64,000 bases of DNA from Jiangellales bacterium. GTDB lineage: Bacteria; Actinomycetota; Actinomycetes; Jiangellales; Jiangellaceae. The translations under genes and the position numbers were made by a program. The DNA is taken from positions 8,858 through 72,857 of the forward strand of contig JAUJNY010000001.1 of NCBI GenBank assembly GCA_030447955.1, read 5' to 3'. Below the pieces are notes generated by a model. That model was given only the letters and a program-made list of their open reading frames with translations. It was not told the DNA's origin and ran no database searches. Below, one piece after another: positions 28,106 to 37,399 of the stretch (position 1 is its first letter; the number at the start of each line of letters is the position of its first letter).

Positions 28106-29181
28106 TAGCGCTCGGCCCGCCAGGAGGCGGCGACCTGGAGCACGACGTCGTTGGCCTCCGTCTCGCCGATGCTCACCCGGCACCCCTCACCGGGGAAGGG
28201 GCGCACCACCACACCGGCCTGCTCACAGCGCTCGGCGAAGGCCACCGTGTCGGCGCCGAGCGCCAGCCAGACGAAGTTGGCCTGCGTCTCGGGCACGTCC
28301 CAGCCCTGGTCGAGCAGCGCGGCGCGGACCCGTTCGCGTTCGGCGACGAGCGCCTCGACCCGCTCCAGGAGCTCGGCCTCGCGGCGCAACGACTCGATCG
28401 CGGCGTGCTGCGCGACGCCGGACACCCCGAAGGGCACGGCGGTCTTGCGCAACGCGTCAGCGACCGGCGGGTGCGCGATTGCGAAGCCGACCCGGAGCCC
28501 GGCCAGGCCGTACGCCTTGGAGAACGTGCGCAGGACGCACACGTTGGGGTGGTCGCGGTACAGCTGCAGGCCGTCCGCGGCCGCCGGGTCACGGACGAAC
28601 TCGCGGTAGGCCTCGTCGACGACGACCAGGACGTCCGCGGGCACCCGCTCGCACAGCCGGGCGAGCTCCTCGGCGTAAACCACCGGCCCGGTCGGGTTGT
28701 TCGGGCTGCACACGAGCACCAGCCGGGTCCGGTCGGTCACCGCGGCCGCCATCGCGTCGATGTCGTGGCGCGCCCCCGCTCCGAGCGGGACCCGCACCGA
28801 GGTCGCGCCGGACACCTGGGCGACGATCGGGTAGGCCTCGAAGGAGCGCCACGCGTAGACGACCTCGTCGCCCTCCTGCGCGGCGACCTGGAAGGCCTGC
28901 TGCAGCACCCCGACGCTGCCCGTCCCCGTGGCCACGTGGTCGACCGGGACGCCGAAGCGCTCGGCGATCGCCGCGGTGAGCGCGGTCGCGAACATGTCGG
29001 GGTAGCGGTTCATCTCCCCGGCAGCGGCGAGTGCGGCCTCCAGCACCCCGGGCAGCGGCGGGTAGGGGTTCTCGTTGGAGGAGATCTTGTACGTCCGCAG
29101 GTCGTCGCGGGGCTGCGGCGGCCGGCCGGGCCGGTAGGTCGGGATGCCCTCGAGGGCGCGGCGCAGCCGCGGACCGGTCAT
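28105..29181 (-). CDS. pat: aromatic-amino-acid/histidinol-phosphate-type aminotransferase
   Basis: 358 residues, fold-type I PLP enzyme of the HisC group: [49 protein letters not shown], and the PLP lysine in [16 protein letters not shown]. The TYRPGR-type N-terminus and NRYPD motif match the actinobacterial Pat subgroup (phenylalanine or aromatic aminotransferase), which exists in addition to true HisC. No other his gene is nearby, which supports Pat over histidine biosynthesis. Confidence 0.85.
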   Translation of the reverse strand: MTGPRLRRALEGIPTYRPGRPPQPRDDLRTYKISSNENPYPPLPGVLEAALAAAGEMNRYPDMFATALTAAIAERFGVPVDHVATGTGSVGVLQQAFQVAAQEGDEVVYAWRSFEAYPIVAQVSGATSVRVPLGAGARHDIDAMAAAVTDRTRLVLVCSPNNPTGPVVYAEELARLCERVPADVLVVVDEAYREFVRDPAAADGLQLYRDHPNVCVLRTFSKAYGLAGLRVGFAIAHPPVADALRKTAVPFGVSGVAQHAAIESLRREAELLERVEALVAERERVRAALLDQGWDVPETQANFVWLALGADTVAFAERCEQAGVVVRPFPGEGCRVSIGETEANDVVLQVAASWRAER

Positions 29182-29190
29182 GGCTGGCGA

Positions 29191-29228
29191 CGCTACCGCT
29201 GGCTGAAGCCACCGCTACCGCTGGCTGA
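29191..29228. repeat. two 16-bp direct repeats, 22-bp period
   Basis: CGCTACCGCTGGCTGA occurs at 29191-29206 and 29213-29228, between the divergent aminotransferase and transporter genes. It could be a paired operator or a simple local duplication. Confidence 0.8.
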
Positions 29229-29254
29229 GGTGACCCGCCACTACCGTCGCACCG

Positions 29255-30217
29255 ATGGCCGACGCCGCGATCCCCCTCCCCGGGGTCCCTCCCGCGCCGC
29301 GGCCATCCGTGCCGACCGGGTATGCCCTCGTCCTGCTCGGCGCGACGTTCTTCATCCTGAACGCCGGGGTGTCGCGACTGGTCCTGGACGCGGGCGTCCC
29401 ACCGGACCGACTGGCGTCCATCCGCGCGGGCGGCACCGCGGCGCTGCTGCTGGTCGGCTGCCTGCTGAGCGGACGTGGGCCGGCACTGCGGCTGCGCCGC
29501 GCGGAGATCGTCCCGCTGGTCGGCTACGGCGTCTTCGGAATCGGCATGCTCCAGTGGGCCTACTTCGTGGCCATCGACCGACTGCCGATCGGTGTCGCCC
29601 TTCTGCTGGAGTACCTCGCGCCGCTGCTCATCGCGTTGTGGGCCAGGCTCGTGCAGCGTCGACCGGTACGGGCGACCGTCTGGCCCGCCCTGGGGCTGTC
29701 CTTGGTCGGCCTCGCGCTCGTCGCCCGCGTCTGGGATGGCGGGGCGCTGGACGGGCTGGGAACGGCGGCCGGCCTGCTGGCGGCTGGCTGCTTCGCTGCC
29801 TACTTCCTCATCGGCGAGCACCTGGTCGCTCGTCGCGACGTGCTCACGACCACCACCTGGGGTTTCCTGGTGGCGGCGGTGTTCTGGCTGGCGGTACGCC
29901 CCCCGTGGGCATTGCCCGCAGCGACGGTGACCACGGACGCGGCACTGCGCACCGGCGGGAGCGCCCCAACGCTGCCGGTGTGGGTGCTGCTCGGGTGGAT
30001 CGTTGTGCTGGGCACGCTGCTCCCGTTCGCCGTGGAGACGGCCGCGCTGCGCCACCTGCCGGCGACGGTGGTCGGCGCGGTGGCGATGATCGAGCCGGTA
30101 GGTGCCGCGGCACTCGCCTGGCTGTGGTTCGGTGAGGTGCTCGACGCCGTCCAGGTGAGCGGCGGCCTGCTCGTCGTGGTGGGCATCCTCTTGGCGCAGA
30201 CCGCCCGCCGCAGCTGA
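29255..30217 (+). CDS. EamA/DMT-family transporter (RhtA-like)
   Basis: 320 residues, ten membrane helices in two repeats: GYALVLLGATFFILNAGVSR at the start, LLEYLAPLLIALWARLV ending the first repeat, and AMIEPVGAAALAWLWFGE in the second. The EYLAP and EPV pattern is closest to the amino-acid exporter branch (RhtA/YdcZ-like). It is divergent from the aminotransferase, and export of an amino acid or related metabolite would fit; that is inference. Only distantly similar to the EamA protein at 26.5 kb. Confidence 0.9.
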   Translation: MADAAIPLPGVPPAPRPSVPTGYALVLLGATFFILNAGVSRLVLDAGVPPDRLASIRAGGTAALLLVGCLLSGRGPALRLRRAEIVPLVGYGVFGIGMLQWAYFVAIDRLPIGVALLLEYLAPLLIALWARLVQRRPVRATVWPALGLSLVGLALVARVWDGGALDGLGTAAGLLAAGCFAAYFLIGEHLVARRDVLTTTTWGFLVAAVFWLAVRPPWALPAATVTTDAALRTGGSAPTLPVWVLLGWIVVLGTLLPFAVETAALRHLPATVVGAVAMIEPVGAAALAWLWFGEVLDAVQVSGGLLVVVGILLAQTARRS

Positions 30218-30235
30218 CGGACGCGCGGCGGCCGA

Positions 30236-31366
30236 CTACTCCTCGGGGCGACCGGCGCGTACCCAGGCGGCTAGCAACGGGTCGACCACCCGGTAGCCGG
30301 TCGCCGTCGTGGTGTCCTCGACGACCTCACCGCGGTCGAGTAGCTGGCGCACCGCGGCGCCCACGGCACCGCCGCGCGACCCCCCGAAGTGCCGCGTCGC
30401 GGAGTACAGCGGCGCGGCGTTGGCTGCGACGGCGGCCAATACCCGGCGCTGGCCCGACCCGAGGCCGATCCAGATCGCCCGGTGCTCGTCATGCAGCTCT
30501 CGCGCCACTCGATCGAGCACCGCCTGCCAGGTCTCCTCGGTGGCCGTCCCGGCGCCGCCGGTCTCCTCCCACAGCAGGTGCGCCAGCAGCATGGTGCGCT
30601 GCGGGTGACCGGCCGCGAGGTCCAGCAGGCCGTCCAGGGCGACACCGGGGTCGCGCCCAGTCTCGGCAAACCGGTCGGCGACGTAGGACGCCACCTCGTC
30701 CGCACGCAGGGCGGACAGCTCCAGCGGCGCGGCCTGCCCGTAGAGCGCTCGTCGCCGGTCGCCGAAAAGCTGACGCATCATGCCGACGTGAGAGCCGGCG
30801 AAGATGTAGCTCGCCACGTCCGCGTGGTGCTGGATCTCGCTGCGCACGACGGCGTCGGCCCGGGCGCTGGCACCCAGCACGTCGGGGAACTCGTCGAAGA
30901 CCACGAGGGTGCGCACCCCGTGGCGCTGGTGCAGGCGCACCGGCAGTGCGAGCCGGTCCAGCAGTGGCGGCTCGGCCTGGCTGTCGAGCGCCACCTCGAG
31001 CCCGGCGGGTACCGGCCCGCCCCCGAGCCGGGCGGTCGGCTTCAGCAGCCGGCGGGCGCCGCTGAACCAGGCAGCCAGCGGGCCCTGCAGCTGGCGGGCG
31101 TACGCGCGCTCGATCCGGTCGGCCACGTCTCCCAGCGTCAGAACGCCGAAGAAGTCGACGTACACCGTCGCCCAGTCCTCGTTCTCCGCGTCGCGCAGCA
31201 CCCGGCGCAGCAGCGACGTCTTGCCGAAGCGGCGCGGCGCCGAGAGCCGGCTGTTGAGCCGCTCGCGGGCGCGGTCGAGCAGGGTCTCCGCCTCCTCGTC
31301 ACGGTCGATCAGGTCGGCCGGTGCGACCGGCGCTGTGTACGGGAAGGGACTCACGCTCGCCATCAT
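30236..31366 (-). CDS. stand-alone P-loop ATPase (archaeal-type AAA/STAND-like)
   Basis: About 376 residues. The Walker A region is SAPRRFGKTSLLRRVLRD, where the first glycine is replaced, as is common in the PF01637-type ATPases. Walker B is RTLVVFDEFPDVL, followed by a sensor region SYIFAGSHVGMMRQLF. A winged-helix-like C-terminal part (about 290-376) holds GGAVGAAVRQLLDRGEV and GYRVVDPLLAAWVR, the typical ending of this family. ATG at 31366 is preferred; an adjacent ATG at 31363 is possible. No partner effector gene is fused or adjacent, so its job is unknown. Confidence 0.85.
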   Translation of the reverse strand: MMASVSPFPYTAPVAPADLIDRDEEAETLLDRARERLNSRLSAPRRFGKTSLLRRVLRDAENEDWATVYVDFFGVLTLGDVADRIERAYARQLQGPLAAWFSGARRLLKPTARLGGGPVPAGLEVALDSQAEPPLLDRLALPVRLHQRHGVRTLVVFDEFPDVLGASARADAVVRSEIQHHADVASYIFAGSHVGMMRQLFGDRRRALYGQAAPLELSALRADEVASYVADRFAETGRDPGVALDGLLDLAAGHPQRTMLLAHLLWEETGGAGTATEETWQAVLDRVARELHDEHRAIWIGLGSGQRRVLAAVAANAAPLYSATRHFGGSRGGAVGAAVRQLLDRGEVVEDTTTATGYRVVDPLLAAWVRAGRPEE

Positions 31367-31455
31367 AGAGCGCTCCCGCTCGCTGCTTGAGAGCAGACTC
31401 CACAGTCGCCAGCCGCGGTCCCGCACCGGCCGGGACGCCGGTAGCGTTCGCCTCC

Positions 31456-32385
31456 GTGATCACCGCCGCGGGCCTGCGCAAGCGTTTCGGCGCGAAGACC
31501 GCGGTGGACGGGCTGTCCTTCGAGGTCCGGCCTGGGGTGGTCACCGGGTTCCTGGGGCCGAACGGCGCGGGCAAGTCCACAACGATGCGCCTCATGCTCG
31601 ACCTCGACCGCGGGGAGGGCAGCACCCGCTTCGACGGGAGGCGTTACCGCGAGATCCGTCACCCATTGCGCGAGATCGGCACGGTGCTCGAGGCCAAGGC
31701 CTTCCACCCGACGCGACGCGCCCGCGACCACCTGCGGATGCTCGCCGCGGCCAACGCGCTCCCCCGCACCCGGGTGGATGAGGTGCTCGGCCAGGTGGGC
31801 CTCGCCGACGTGGCCCGCGGCCGGCCACGGGGGTTCTCGCTCGGGATGGGCCAGCGGCTCGGCCTCGCCGCCGCCCTGCTCGGGGAGCCACACACGCTGA
31901 TCCTCGACGAACCGGCGAACGGGCTGGACCCGCAGGGCATCCAGTGGCTGCGCGACTTCCTCAAGGGCTTCGCCGGCGGCGGCCGTACGGTCTTCGTGTC
32001 CAGCCACCTGCTCGCCGAGATGGCGTTGATGGCCGATGAGCTCGTTGTGGTGGGGAACGGCCGGCTGATCGACGCCGGCCCGGTGAGCGGATTTGTCGGC
32101 AGGTTCACCACCGCGCAGGTGCTGGTCCGCAGCCCGGCGGCCGACCGGCTGGACCCCTTGCTGCGCCAGTCAGGGGCGCAGGTCGAGCGGCTGCCGGACG
32201 GCGCGCTGATCGTCGCCGGCCGCGACGCTCCCGCCGTGGGTGAGCTGGCCTCCGCTCACGGCATCGCGCTGCACGAGCTGAGCACCCGTACGGCCTCGCT
32301 GGAGCAGGCCTTCCTCGAGGCCACGGCCGGGGCGCAGGAGTTCCGGGCAGCCGCGCCAGTGCCGACCCGGGAGGGACCGCGATGA
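31456..32385 (+). CDS. ABC transporter ATP-binding protein
   Basis: 309 residues: Walker A GPNGAGKSTTM, Q-loop region, signature FSLGMGQRLGLAAALLG (LSGGQ variant), Walker B TLILDEPANGLDP and switch His in VFVSSHLLAEM. The C-terminal 80 residues match the DrrA/CcmA-like extension of ABC-2 exporters. GTG at 31456 chosen at the domain start. It pairs with the permease by an ATGA overlap. Confidence 0.93.
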   Translation: MITAAGLRKRFGAKTAVDGLSFEVRPGVVTGFLGPNGAGKSTTMRLMLDLDRGEGSTRFDGRRYREIRHPLREIGTVLEAKAFHPTRRARDHLRMLAAANALPRTRVDEVLGQVGLADVARGRPRGFSLGMGQRLGLAAALLGEPHTLILDEPANGLDPQGIQWLRDFLKGFAGGGRTVFVSSHLLAEMALMADELVVVGNGRLIDAGPVSGFVGRFTTAQVLVRSPAADRLDPLLRQSGAQVERLPDGALIVAGRDAPAVGELASAHGIALHELSTRTASLEQAFLEATAGAQEFRAAAPVPTREGPR

Positions 32386-33161
32386 GCGACGCGCTGCGGT
32401 TCGAGTGGGTCCGGCTTCGCACGGTCCGCTCGACCTACTGGCTGCTCGGCATGGCGCTGCTGCTCAACGCCCTCATCGCCCTGGCCATCGGGCTGGCCAC
32501 CCGCTCGGAGGAGTCGCGGGCCTTCGAGTCGGACGGGCTGCTGCTGACCGGCGCCACGCAGTTCGTCCCGCTGCCCTTCGCCGCGGTGTTCGCCGGGATC
32601 ATCGGCGTCCTCTCCGTGGGCCACGAGTACCGGCACGGCACCATCCGCCCGACGCTCACCGCGTTGCCCCGCAGGTCGGTCCTCATCGCCGCCAAGCTGG
32701 CGGTGGTGGCCGCGGTCGGCGCCCTGCTCGCCGTGGCCAGCGTCGCCCTCAACTGGCTGGTCGGCCTGCTGACGCGCGGGGAACCGCCGTCCCTCACGGG
32801 AGGCGCGACGGCGGCGGCCCTCGTGGGGTACGTCGCTTTCGTGGCGCTGTGGGCCCTGCTCGGAGCCGGGGCGACCCTGCTCGTCCGCAACGTGATCGGC
32901 GTCATCGTCGCCCTGCTCGTGCTCCCGTTGATCGTCGAGCCGCTGCTCTCGGCGCTGTCCAACGTCCCCGCACTCGACTGGCTGACGCCGATCGTGCGCT
33001 ACCTGCCGTTCGGGGCCGGGTCTCGGATGGTCGCCACGGTGGACGTGAGCGACTTCGGCGGTGAGCAGCTCGGCCGCGTGGCCTCCGGTCTGGTGTTCGC
33101 CGGGCTCGTCGCGCTCGTCCTCGTCCCCGCATGGGTGCTCTTCGAGCGACGCGACGCCTGA
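32382..33161 (+). CDS. ABC-2 type transporter permease
   Basis: 259 residues with six membrane helices: an N-terminal cytoplasmic segment, VRSTYWLLGMALLLNALIAL, then the SVGHEYRHGTIRPTL loop typical of ABC-2 permeases, and a last helix near LVALVLVPAWVLFERRDA. It forms an exporter with the ATPase encoded just upstream. Substrate unknown; no substrate-specific gene is adjacent. Confidence 0.9.
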   Translation: MSDALRFEWVRLRTVRSTYWLLGMALLLNALIALAIGLATRSEESRAFESDGLLLTGATQFVPLPFAAVFAGIIGVLSVGHEYRHGTIRPTLTALPRRSVLIAAKLAVVAAVGALLAVASVALNWLVGLLTRGEPPSLTGGATAAALVGYVAFVALWALLGAGATLLVRNVIGVIVALLVLPLIVEPLLSALSNVPALDWLTPIVRYLPFGAGSRMVATVDVSDFGGEQLGRVASGLVFAGLVALVLVPAWVLFERRDA

Positions 33162-33175
33162 GCGCGCTGGCGGAG

Positions 33176-33814
33176 TCAGTCGAGGCGGACCCGCCCGTTC
33201 GGGGTGTCGAAGACGACGGCGACCAGTCCCGGCTGCTCGGCGTCCACCCAGGCGAGCTCGGGTCCATCCGGGAGGCGGTCGGGCTCCTGCCCGGTGTGCT
33301 CGGCCAGCGCGTCGGGTGAGCCGGCGAGCTCCAGGCGGGTGATGGACGCCGCGCCACGGGCAGCGGACGAGGGGTGATCCTGCGGGTCGACCAACCATTG
33401 CACGAAGTAGGGCAGGTACGGCTTGGCGGCAAGCTCGCTCACCCCGAGCTGGCGCCAGCGCAGCTCCCTGCCGTCCGGACGACGGCGGTGCCCGGCCACC
33501 GCAGGGCGGCTCAGCCGGGCCTCGATCGGCTGCAGGTCGTCAACGCCGATCACCCAGCCGACCCACCCGCCGCCCGCCTGCTGGCGAGACCGGACAGCAC
33601 GCCCGAAGGACGCCGTGTCGGCCGCCGGATGGTCGAGCACCTCGACGACCTCCAGGTAACAGCCACCGGCCAGGGGCAGCACGAAGTTACGGGTGCCGAA
33701 GCTGGGGTGCATGCCCCCGTCAGAGAACCCCGCGCCCAGTGCCGAGCCCAACCGCTGGGTGGCCGCGGCGAGGCCCGCGGGTCCGGCCGCGTAGGAGACG
33801 TGATCGAGGCGCAT
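33176..33814 (-). CDS. glyoxalase-like (VOC, PF13468-type) protein
   Basis: 212 residues: LDHVSYAAGPAGLAAATQRLG, HPSFGTRNFVLPLAGGCYLEV and WVGWVIGVDDL are characteristic of the long glyoxalase-like group, followed by PYFVQWL. These proteins carry two VOC modules and have no assigned reaction. Convergent with the ABC permease and divergent from SURF1. Confidence 0.85.
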   Translation of the reverse strand: MRLDHVSYAAGPAGLAAATQRLGSALGAGFSDGGMHPSFGTRNFVLPLAGGCYLEVVEVLDHPAADTASFGRAVRSRQQAGGGWVGWVIGVDDLQPIEARLSRPAVAGHRRRPDGRELRWRQLGVSELAAKPYLPYFVQWLVDPQDHPSSAARGAASITRLELAGSPDALAEHTGQEPDRLPDGPELAWVDAEQPGLVAVVFDTPNGRVRLD

Positions 33815-33876
33815 CGGCCCGAGTGTGCCGCAGCCTCACCGCGGGGCGGGTGGCGGCCGGCAGGACGTACCGTGCG

Positions 33877-34629
33877 GTGGTGGCTCTCCTGCTCCGGCTG
33901 CGCTGGCTCGCCGGCTCCCTGGTGGTCGCTGCAGTGGCCGTGGCCATGAGCTGGGCGGGCGCCTGGCAGTGGGGCCGCTCCTTCCCCGCCGAGGTCTCCG
34001 CGGCTGCGGTGCCCCTGCACACGGTGGCGCAGCCGGGCACCGCGCTCGCGCCCGAACGCGTCGCGGCTCTGGTGGAGGCGACCGGACGCTACGACGCCAG
34101 CGGCCAGCGGCTCGTCGCCGGGGTCGAGCTGGACGGCCGCCCCGGCTACCTCGTGGTGACGCCGCTCCTGCTCGGTCCCGACACCGCGGTGATCGTCGAC
34201 CGGGGCTGGATGCCGGCAGCGGGCGAAACTCCCGTGCCCGGTCCTCCGCCACCAGAGGGCAGGGTGAGCGTGCAGGGCTGGCTGTTTCCCTCCGAGCCCC
34301 CGCACGCGGCGCCGTTGCCGCCAGGCCAGGTCGCTTCCATCGACACCGCGCGGCTCGGCGCGGCACTGCCGGGGCGGACGTACCAAGCCTTTGTACGGCT
34401 CGCGCGCCAGTCACCGCCGGCGGACAGCGCGCTGCGACCGGCGTTCGTGGCCCCGAGCGGGCGCGGCGTCTCGCTGCAGAACCTCGCGTACGCACTGCAG
34501 TGGTGGCTCTTTGCCGGGGCCGCGGTCGTCGGTTGGATCGCTGTGCTACGCAGCGAGGCCCGCAAGGCGGCGGTGGCGGCGGCGAAAGCCGACCGGACCG
34601 AGGCTCAGCCGGTGGCCGCGCTGCGCTGA
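33877..34629 (+). CDS. SURF1-family cytochrome oxidase assembly protein
   Basis: About 250 residues. N-terminal membrane helix (LAGSLVVAAVAVAMSWAGAWQW), a beta-rich periplasmic domain with VEATGRYDASGQ, PGYLVVTPLL and VIVDRGWMPA (SURF1 signature), and a C-terminal helix after SLQNLAYALQWWLFAGAAVVGW. It helps assemble the aa3-type cytochrome c oxidase. The start is unclear among GTGs at 33850, 33877 and 33880; 33877 has the better-placed GCAGGA. Its 3' end overlaps the convergent DUF3817 gene by 25 bases. Confidence 0.88.
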   Translation: MVALLLRLRWLAGSLVVAAVAVAMSWAGAWQWGRSFPAEVSAAAVPLHTVAQPGTALAPERVAALVEATGRYDASGQRLVAGVELDGRPGYLVVTPLLLGPDTAVIVDRGWMPAAGETPVPGPPPPEGRVSVQGWLFPSEPPHAAPLPPGQVASIDTARLGAALPGRTYQAFVRLARQSPPADSALRPAFVAPSGRGVSLQNLAYALQWWLFAGAAVVGWIAVLRSEARKAAVAAAKADRTEAQPVAALR

Positions 34630-34931
34630 GCGGTCGCGTCCGCGGCGACCCGGCGCTCGACGATGAACACGGCGAACGGGATGGTGCCGGCGAGGAGCAC
34701 CAACACGGTGCGGGTCAGCGACCAACGCGCACGGTAGGCGAGGTCGATCGCGGCGGCGAGGTAGGCCGCGTACAGGAAGCCGTGCACCGGCCCGACGCTC
34801 TCGACGAGGGCTGGTCGGTCGGCGAGGTACTTCAGCGGCATCGCGACCAGGACGAGCAGCAGCAGCACGAGCCCGGTGACGTAGGCCATCACCCGGTAGC
34901 GGGTGATGGAGCCGGTCGTGACCGCTGCCAT
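34605..34931 (-). CDS. DUF3817 small membrane protein
   Basis: 108 residues from ATG at 34931 (34949 is also in frame). Three membrane helices: YRVMAYVTGLVLLLLVLV, GPVHGFLYAAYLAAAIDLA and TRTVLVLLAGTIPFAVFIVE. The GPVHG and FIVERR motifs identify DUF3817, widespread in actinobacteria beside respiratory genes. Function unknown. Confidence 0.85.
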   Translation of the reverse strand: MAAVTTGSITRYRVMAYVTGLVLLLLVLVAMPLKYLADRPALVESVGPVHGFLYAAYLAAAIDLAYRARWSLTRTVLVLLAGTIPFAVFIVERRVAADATAQRSAATG

Positions 34932-34987
34932 GACCCCATCTTGTCCCACCGCCCCCGCGGGCGAGCGCCGCAGCGAGCCGCCCCGCG

Positions 34988-35494
34988 TCAGGGGCGGCGC
35001 AGCGACAGCCGGTGCAGGGTCACCTGGTCCAGCCGGCGCCCGTTCGTCCGGGCGGTGAGGTAGCTGCAGGCTGGCTGCCGCCGGCGGTCGGTCGGCGATC
35101 CCGGGTTGAGCAACCGCAGCCCGCTGGCCGCGGTCGTGTCCCAGGGGATGTGGCTGTGCCCGAAGACGAGCACGTCGACGTCCGGGAAGGCCGCTGCCAT
35201 GCGCTCGTCGCGGCCCCGGCTCGGCCCGGTGTCGTGGACGACGCCCAGGCGCAGCCCGTCCAGGTCCACCCGCGCCACCTCGGGCAGCCGCGCGCGCAGC
35301 GCCGGCCCGTCGTTGTTGCCGACGACGCCGATCACGCGGGCGGCCCGCTCCTCCAGCCGGTCGAGGAGGTCCAGCTCGACCCAGTCACCGGCGTGGACGA
35401 CGACGTCGGCCCGGGCGACCTCGTCCCAGACCGCGCCGGGCAGGTCGCGGGCGCGCTTAGGAACGTGGGTGTCGGCGAGCAGCAGCAGGTGCAC
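34988..35494 (-). CDS. YfcE/MJ0936-type metallophosphoesterase
   Basis: 168 residues. Metal ligands: LADTHV (Asp, His), VVHAGDWVE (Asp), GNNDG (Asn) and VFGHSHIPW (His pair), then LNPGSPTDRR. The group contains small phosphodiesterases acting on model substrates or 2',3'-cyclic nucleotides. Substrate not predictable. Leftward with the cupin gene 20 bp upstream. Confidence 0.9.
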   Translation of the reverse strand: MHLLLLADTHVPKRARDLPGAVWDEVARADVVVHAGDWVELDLLDRLEERAARVIGVVGNNDGPALRARLPEVARVDLDGLRLGVVHDTGPSRGRDERMAAAFPDVDVLVFGHSHIPWDTTAASGLRLLNPGSPTDRRRQPACSYLTARTNGRRLDQVTLHRLSLRRP

Positions 35495-35514
35495 GGGTAC
35501 GTCGCGCCGCGGGG

Positions 35515-35919
35515 TCAGCCGGCCGGTGGCTCGTCGTGCTCGTCCGCGTCGGCCTCGGCCTTGGTGCGGTGGACCGTCCCCGGCGCGTGGTCGGGCGGCC
35601 CGTACACCGTCACCAGCTGCAGCGGGCCGGCGTCGGCGGCGATCACGTTGTGGCGGACACCGGCCGGTACGACGACCGCGGCGCCACGGGCGATCCGGGT
35701 CGGCTCCCCGTCGATCACGGCGCTTCCGCTGCCCTCGAGGACGACCAGCGTCTGGTCGATGCCGTCGTGGGTCTCCTCGCCGATCTCCTCCCCCGCCTGC
35801 AACGTCATCACCACCAGCTGGGTGCGCTCGGTGGTGGCCAGTACGCGACGGAACTCGGCGCCGGTGCGCATGATCTCGGGAAGGTCGGCCACGAAGCCGT
35901 GTCGGGTCAGCTCGGTCAT
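35515..35919 (-). CDS. cupin-domain protein
   Basis: 134 residues. Cupin motif 1 (GEEIGEETHDGIDQTLVVLEG) has HD and a Gln in place of an E; motif 2 is VVVPAGVRHNVIA. Similar proteins are labelled mannose-6-phosphate-isomerase-like cupins, without proven activity. ATG at 35919. Probably co-transcribed with the phosphoesterase. Confidence 0.85.
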   Translation of the reverse strand: MTELTRHGFVADLPEIMRTGAEFRRVLATTERTQLVVMTLQAGEEIGEETHDGIDQTLVVLEGSGSAVIDGEPTRIARGAAVVVPAGVRHNVIAADAGPLQLVTVYGPPDHAPGTVHRTKAEADADEHDEPPAG

Positions 35920-35940
35920 ACGTTCATCCTGGCACCGGAC

Positions 35941-37239
35941 CTAGGACCGGTCAGCGGGCGCTGGCCGCATCGCCGGCTCACGAGCCGCGCGCCGCTCCAC
36001 CAGGGCGCGGCGGAGCAGGTCGAGCCGGGTCATGACCGGGGTCGCTGTGACGCCGTGGACCACGACGGAGAGCACGATCGCGGACGTCACCACCGTCCAC
36101 AGCTGGCCCTCCGGCACACCGAACGTCGCCGCGCCCAGCGCGTACGACAGGTAGTAGACCGAGCCGATCCCGCGGATGCCGAAGAAGGAGATCACTACGC
36201 GCTCGCGCCAGCCGGTACGCCCGCCGACCAGGGAGATCACGCCGGCCAGGGGACGTACGACGAAGACGAGGCCGGCCGCGACGAGCAGCGCTGACCAGCG
36301 GAACTCACCCAGGGCGCCCGTGACCAGCGCCCCGCCGACGAGCAGCAGCAGCCAGGCGACGAGCAGCCGCTCAACCTGGTCGATGAAGCTGTGCAGGATC
36401 TGGTGGTATCCGTGGTCGCGCTCGGCGGCGCGGATGGTGCAGGCGGTGACGAAGACCGCGATGAAGCCGTAGCCGTGAGCCACCTCCGTCACTCCGTACG
36501 CCAGGAACGTCGCGGCCAGCGCCACGAACCCTTCGGCGTGCTCGGAGAGCCGCAGCGGGTCGCGCCGTACGCCGAAGAACAGCAGGCCGAGGACCCGGCC
36601 CACGACCAGCCCAGCGACCACGCCGATGGCGATCTTGGCGAGCAGCTCCTGCAGCGCCCAGTCGGCCACCCATCCGGCGCCGCCTCCGGCGACGGCCAGC
36701 GCGATGGCGGCGTAGACCAGGGGGAAGGCCAGCCCGTCGTTCAGCCCGGCCTCGGAGGTCAGCCCGAAGCGGACCTCGTCCTCGTCGGAGGCGTCGTCGG
36801 TCGGTTCGCCGACCTGGACGTCCGAGGCGAGCACCGGGTCGGTCGGCGCCAGGACCGCGCCGAGCAGCAGTGCGGCGGCCAGCGGCCAGCCCAGGGCGCC
36901 GTAGGCCAGGGCGGCGACACCGAGCACGGTGAGCGGCATCGCAATGGCGAGCAGCCGCCAGGTGGTGGCCCACCGCCGCCAGCCGATGGGCCGATTGAGC
37001 GAGAGGCCGGCGCCCATGAGCGAGACGATCACCACGCCCTCGCTGAGGTGCTCGACCCAGGGCCGGTAGGCGACCGGGTCGGGTTGCGGCAGGCCGAGCG
37101 GCAGCGCGAACAACAGCATGCCCGCACCGAGGAACACCAGCGGCATCGAGAACGCGCGGTCGGCGAGGAGGCGAGGCAGCGCGGCTGCGAGCAGCGCGCC
37201 GGCGCCGGCCGCCAGGTAGACGAGGTCGAAGAGCTCCAC
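35941..37239 (-). CDS. cation:proton antiporter (CPA1/NhaP-like)
   Basis: 432 residues from GTG at 37239, with 12-13 membrane helices. Key antiporter motifs are GAVLAPTDPVLASDVQVGEP (ion-binding Asp) and FGLTSEAGLNDGLAFPLVY (conserved EAGxND). FFGIRGIGSVYYLSYA near the C-terminus is typical of the family. It exchanges Na+ or K+ for H+ across the membrane. The frame runs 56 codons further upstream without homology. Divergent from the DinB-fold gene. Confidence 0.92.
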   Translation of the reverse strand: MELFDLVYLAAGAGALLAAALPRLLADRAFSMPLVFLGAGMLLFALPLGLPQPDPVAYRPWVEHLSEGVVIVSLMGAGLSLNRPIGWRRWATTWRLLAIAMPLTVLGVAALAYGALGWPLAAALLLGAVLAPTDPVLASDVQVGEPTDDASDEDEVRFGLTSEAGLNDGLAFPLVYAAIALAVAGGGAGWVADWALQELLAKIAIGVVAGLVVGRVLGLLFFGVRRDPLRLSEHAEGFVALAATFLAYGVTEVAHGYGFIAVFVTACTIRAAERDHGYHQILHSFIDQVERLLVAWLLLLVGGALVTGALGEFRWSALLVAAGLVFVVRPLAGVISLVGGRTGWRERVVISFFGIRGIGSVYYLSYALGAATFGVPEGQLWTVVTSAIVLSVVVHGVTATPVMTRLDLLRRALVERRAAREPAMRPAPADRS

Positions 37240-37399
37240 ACCGGTCCTGTCGTCGGGGGGTTCTGGCAAGCCGAGGATGCCGCAGGGACGGCTCCGCCGC
37301 GCGGCGCGGTGGGCGGCGGCGCCTGAGGCGCCGACGGCGCACAAGATTCCACGGCTTCCGGACGCGGAACGTCCGCGATGAGGCCTACGGTGGCGCGCC

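Noticed and set aside
37359-37375. CGGACG-N5-CGTCCG palindrome before the DinB-fold gene as a firm operator
   Set aside because: Short palindromes are frequent at this GC content and no regulator is adjacent; noted only as a possibility.
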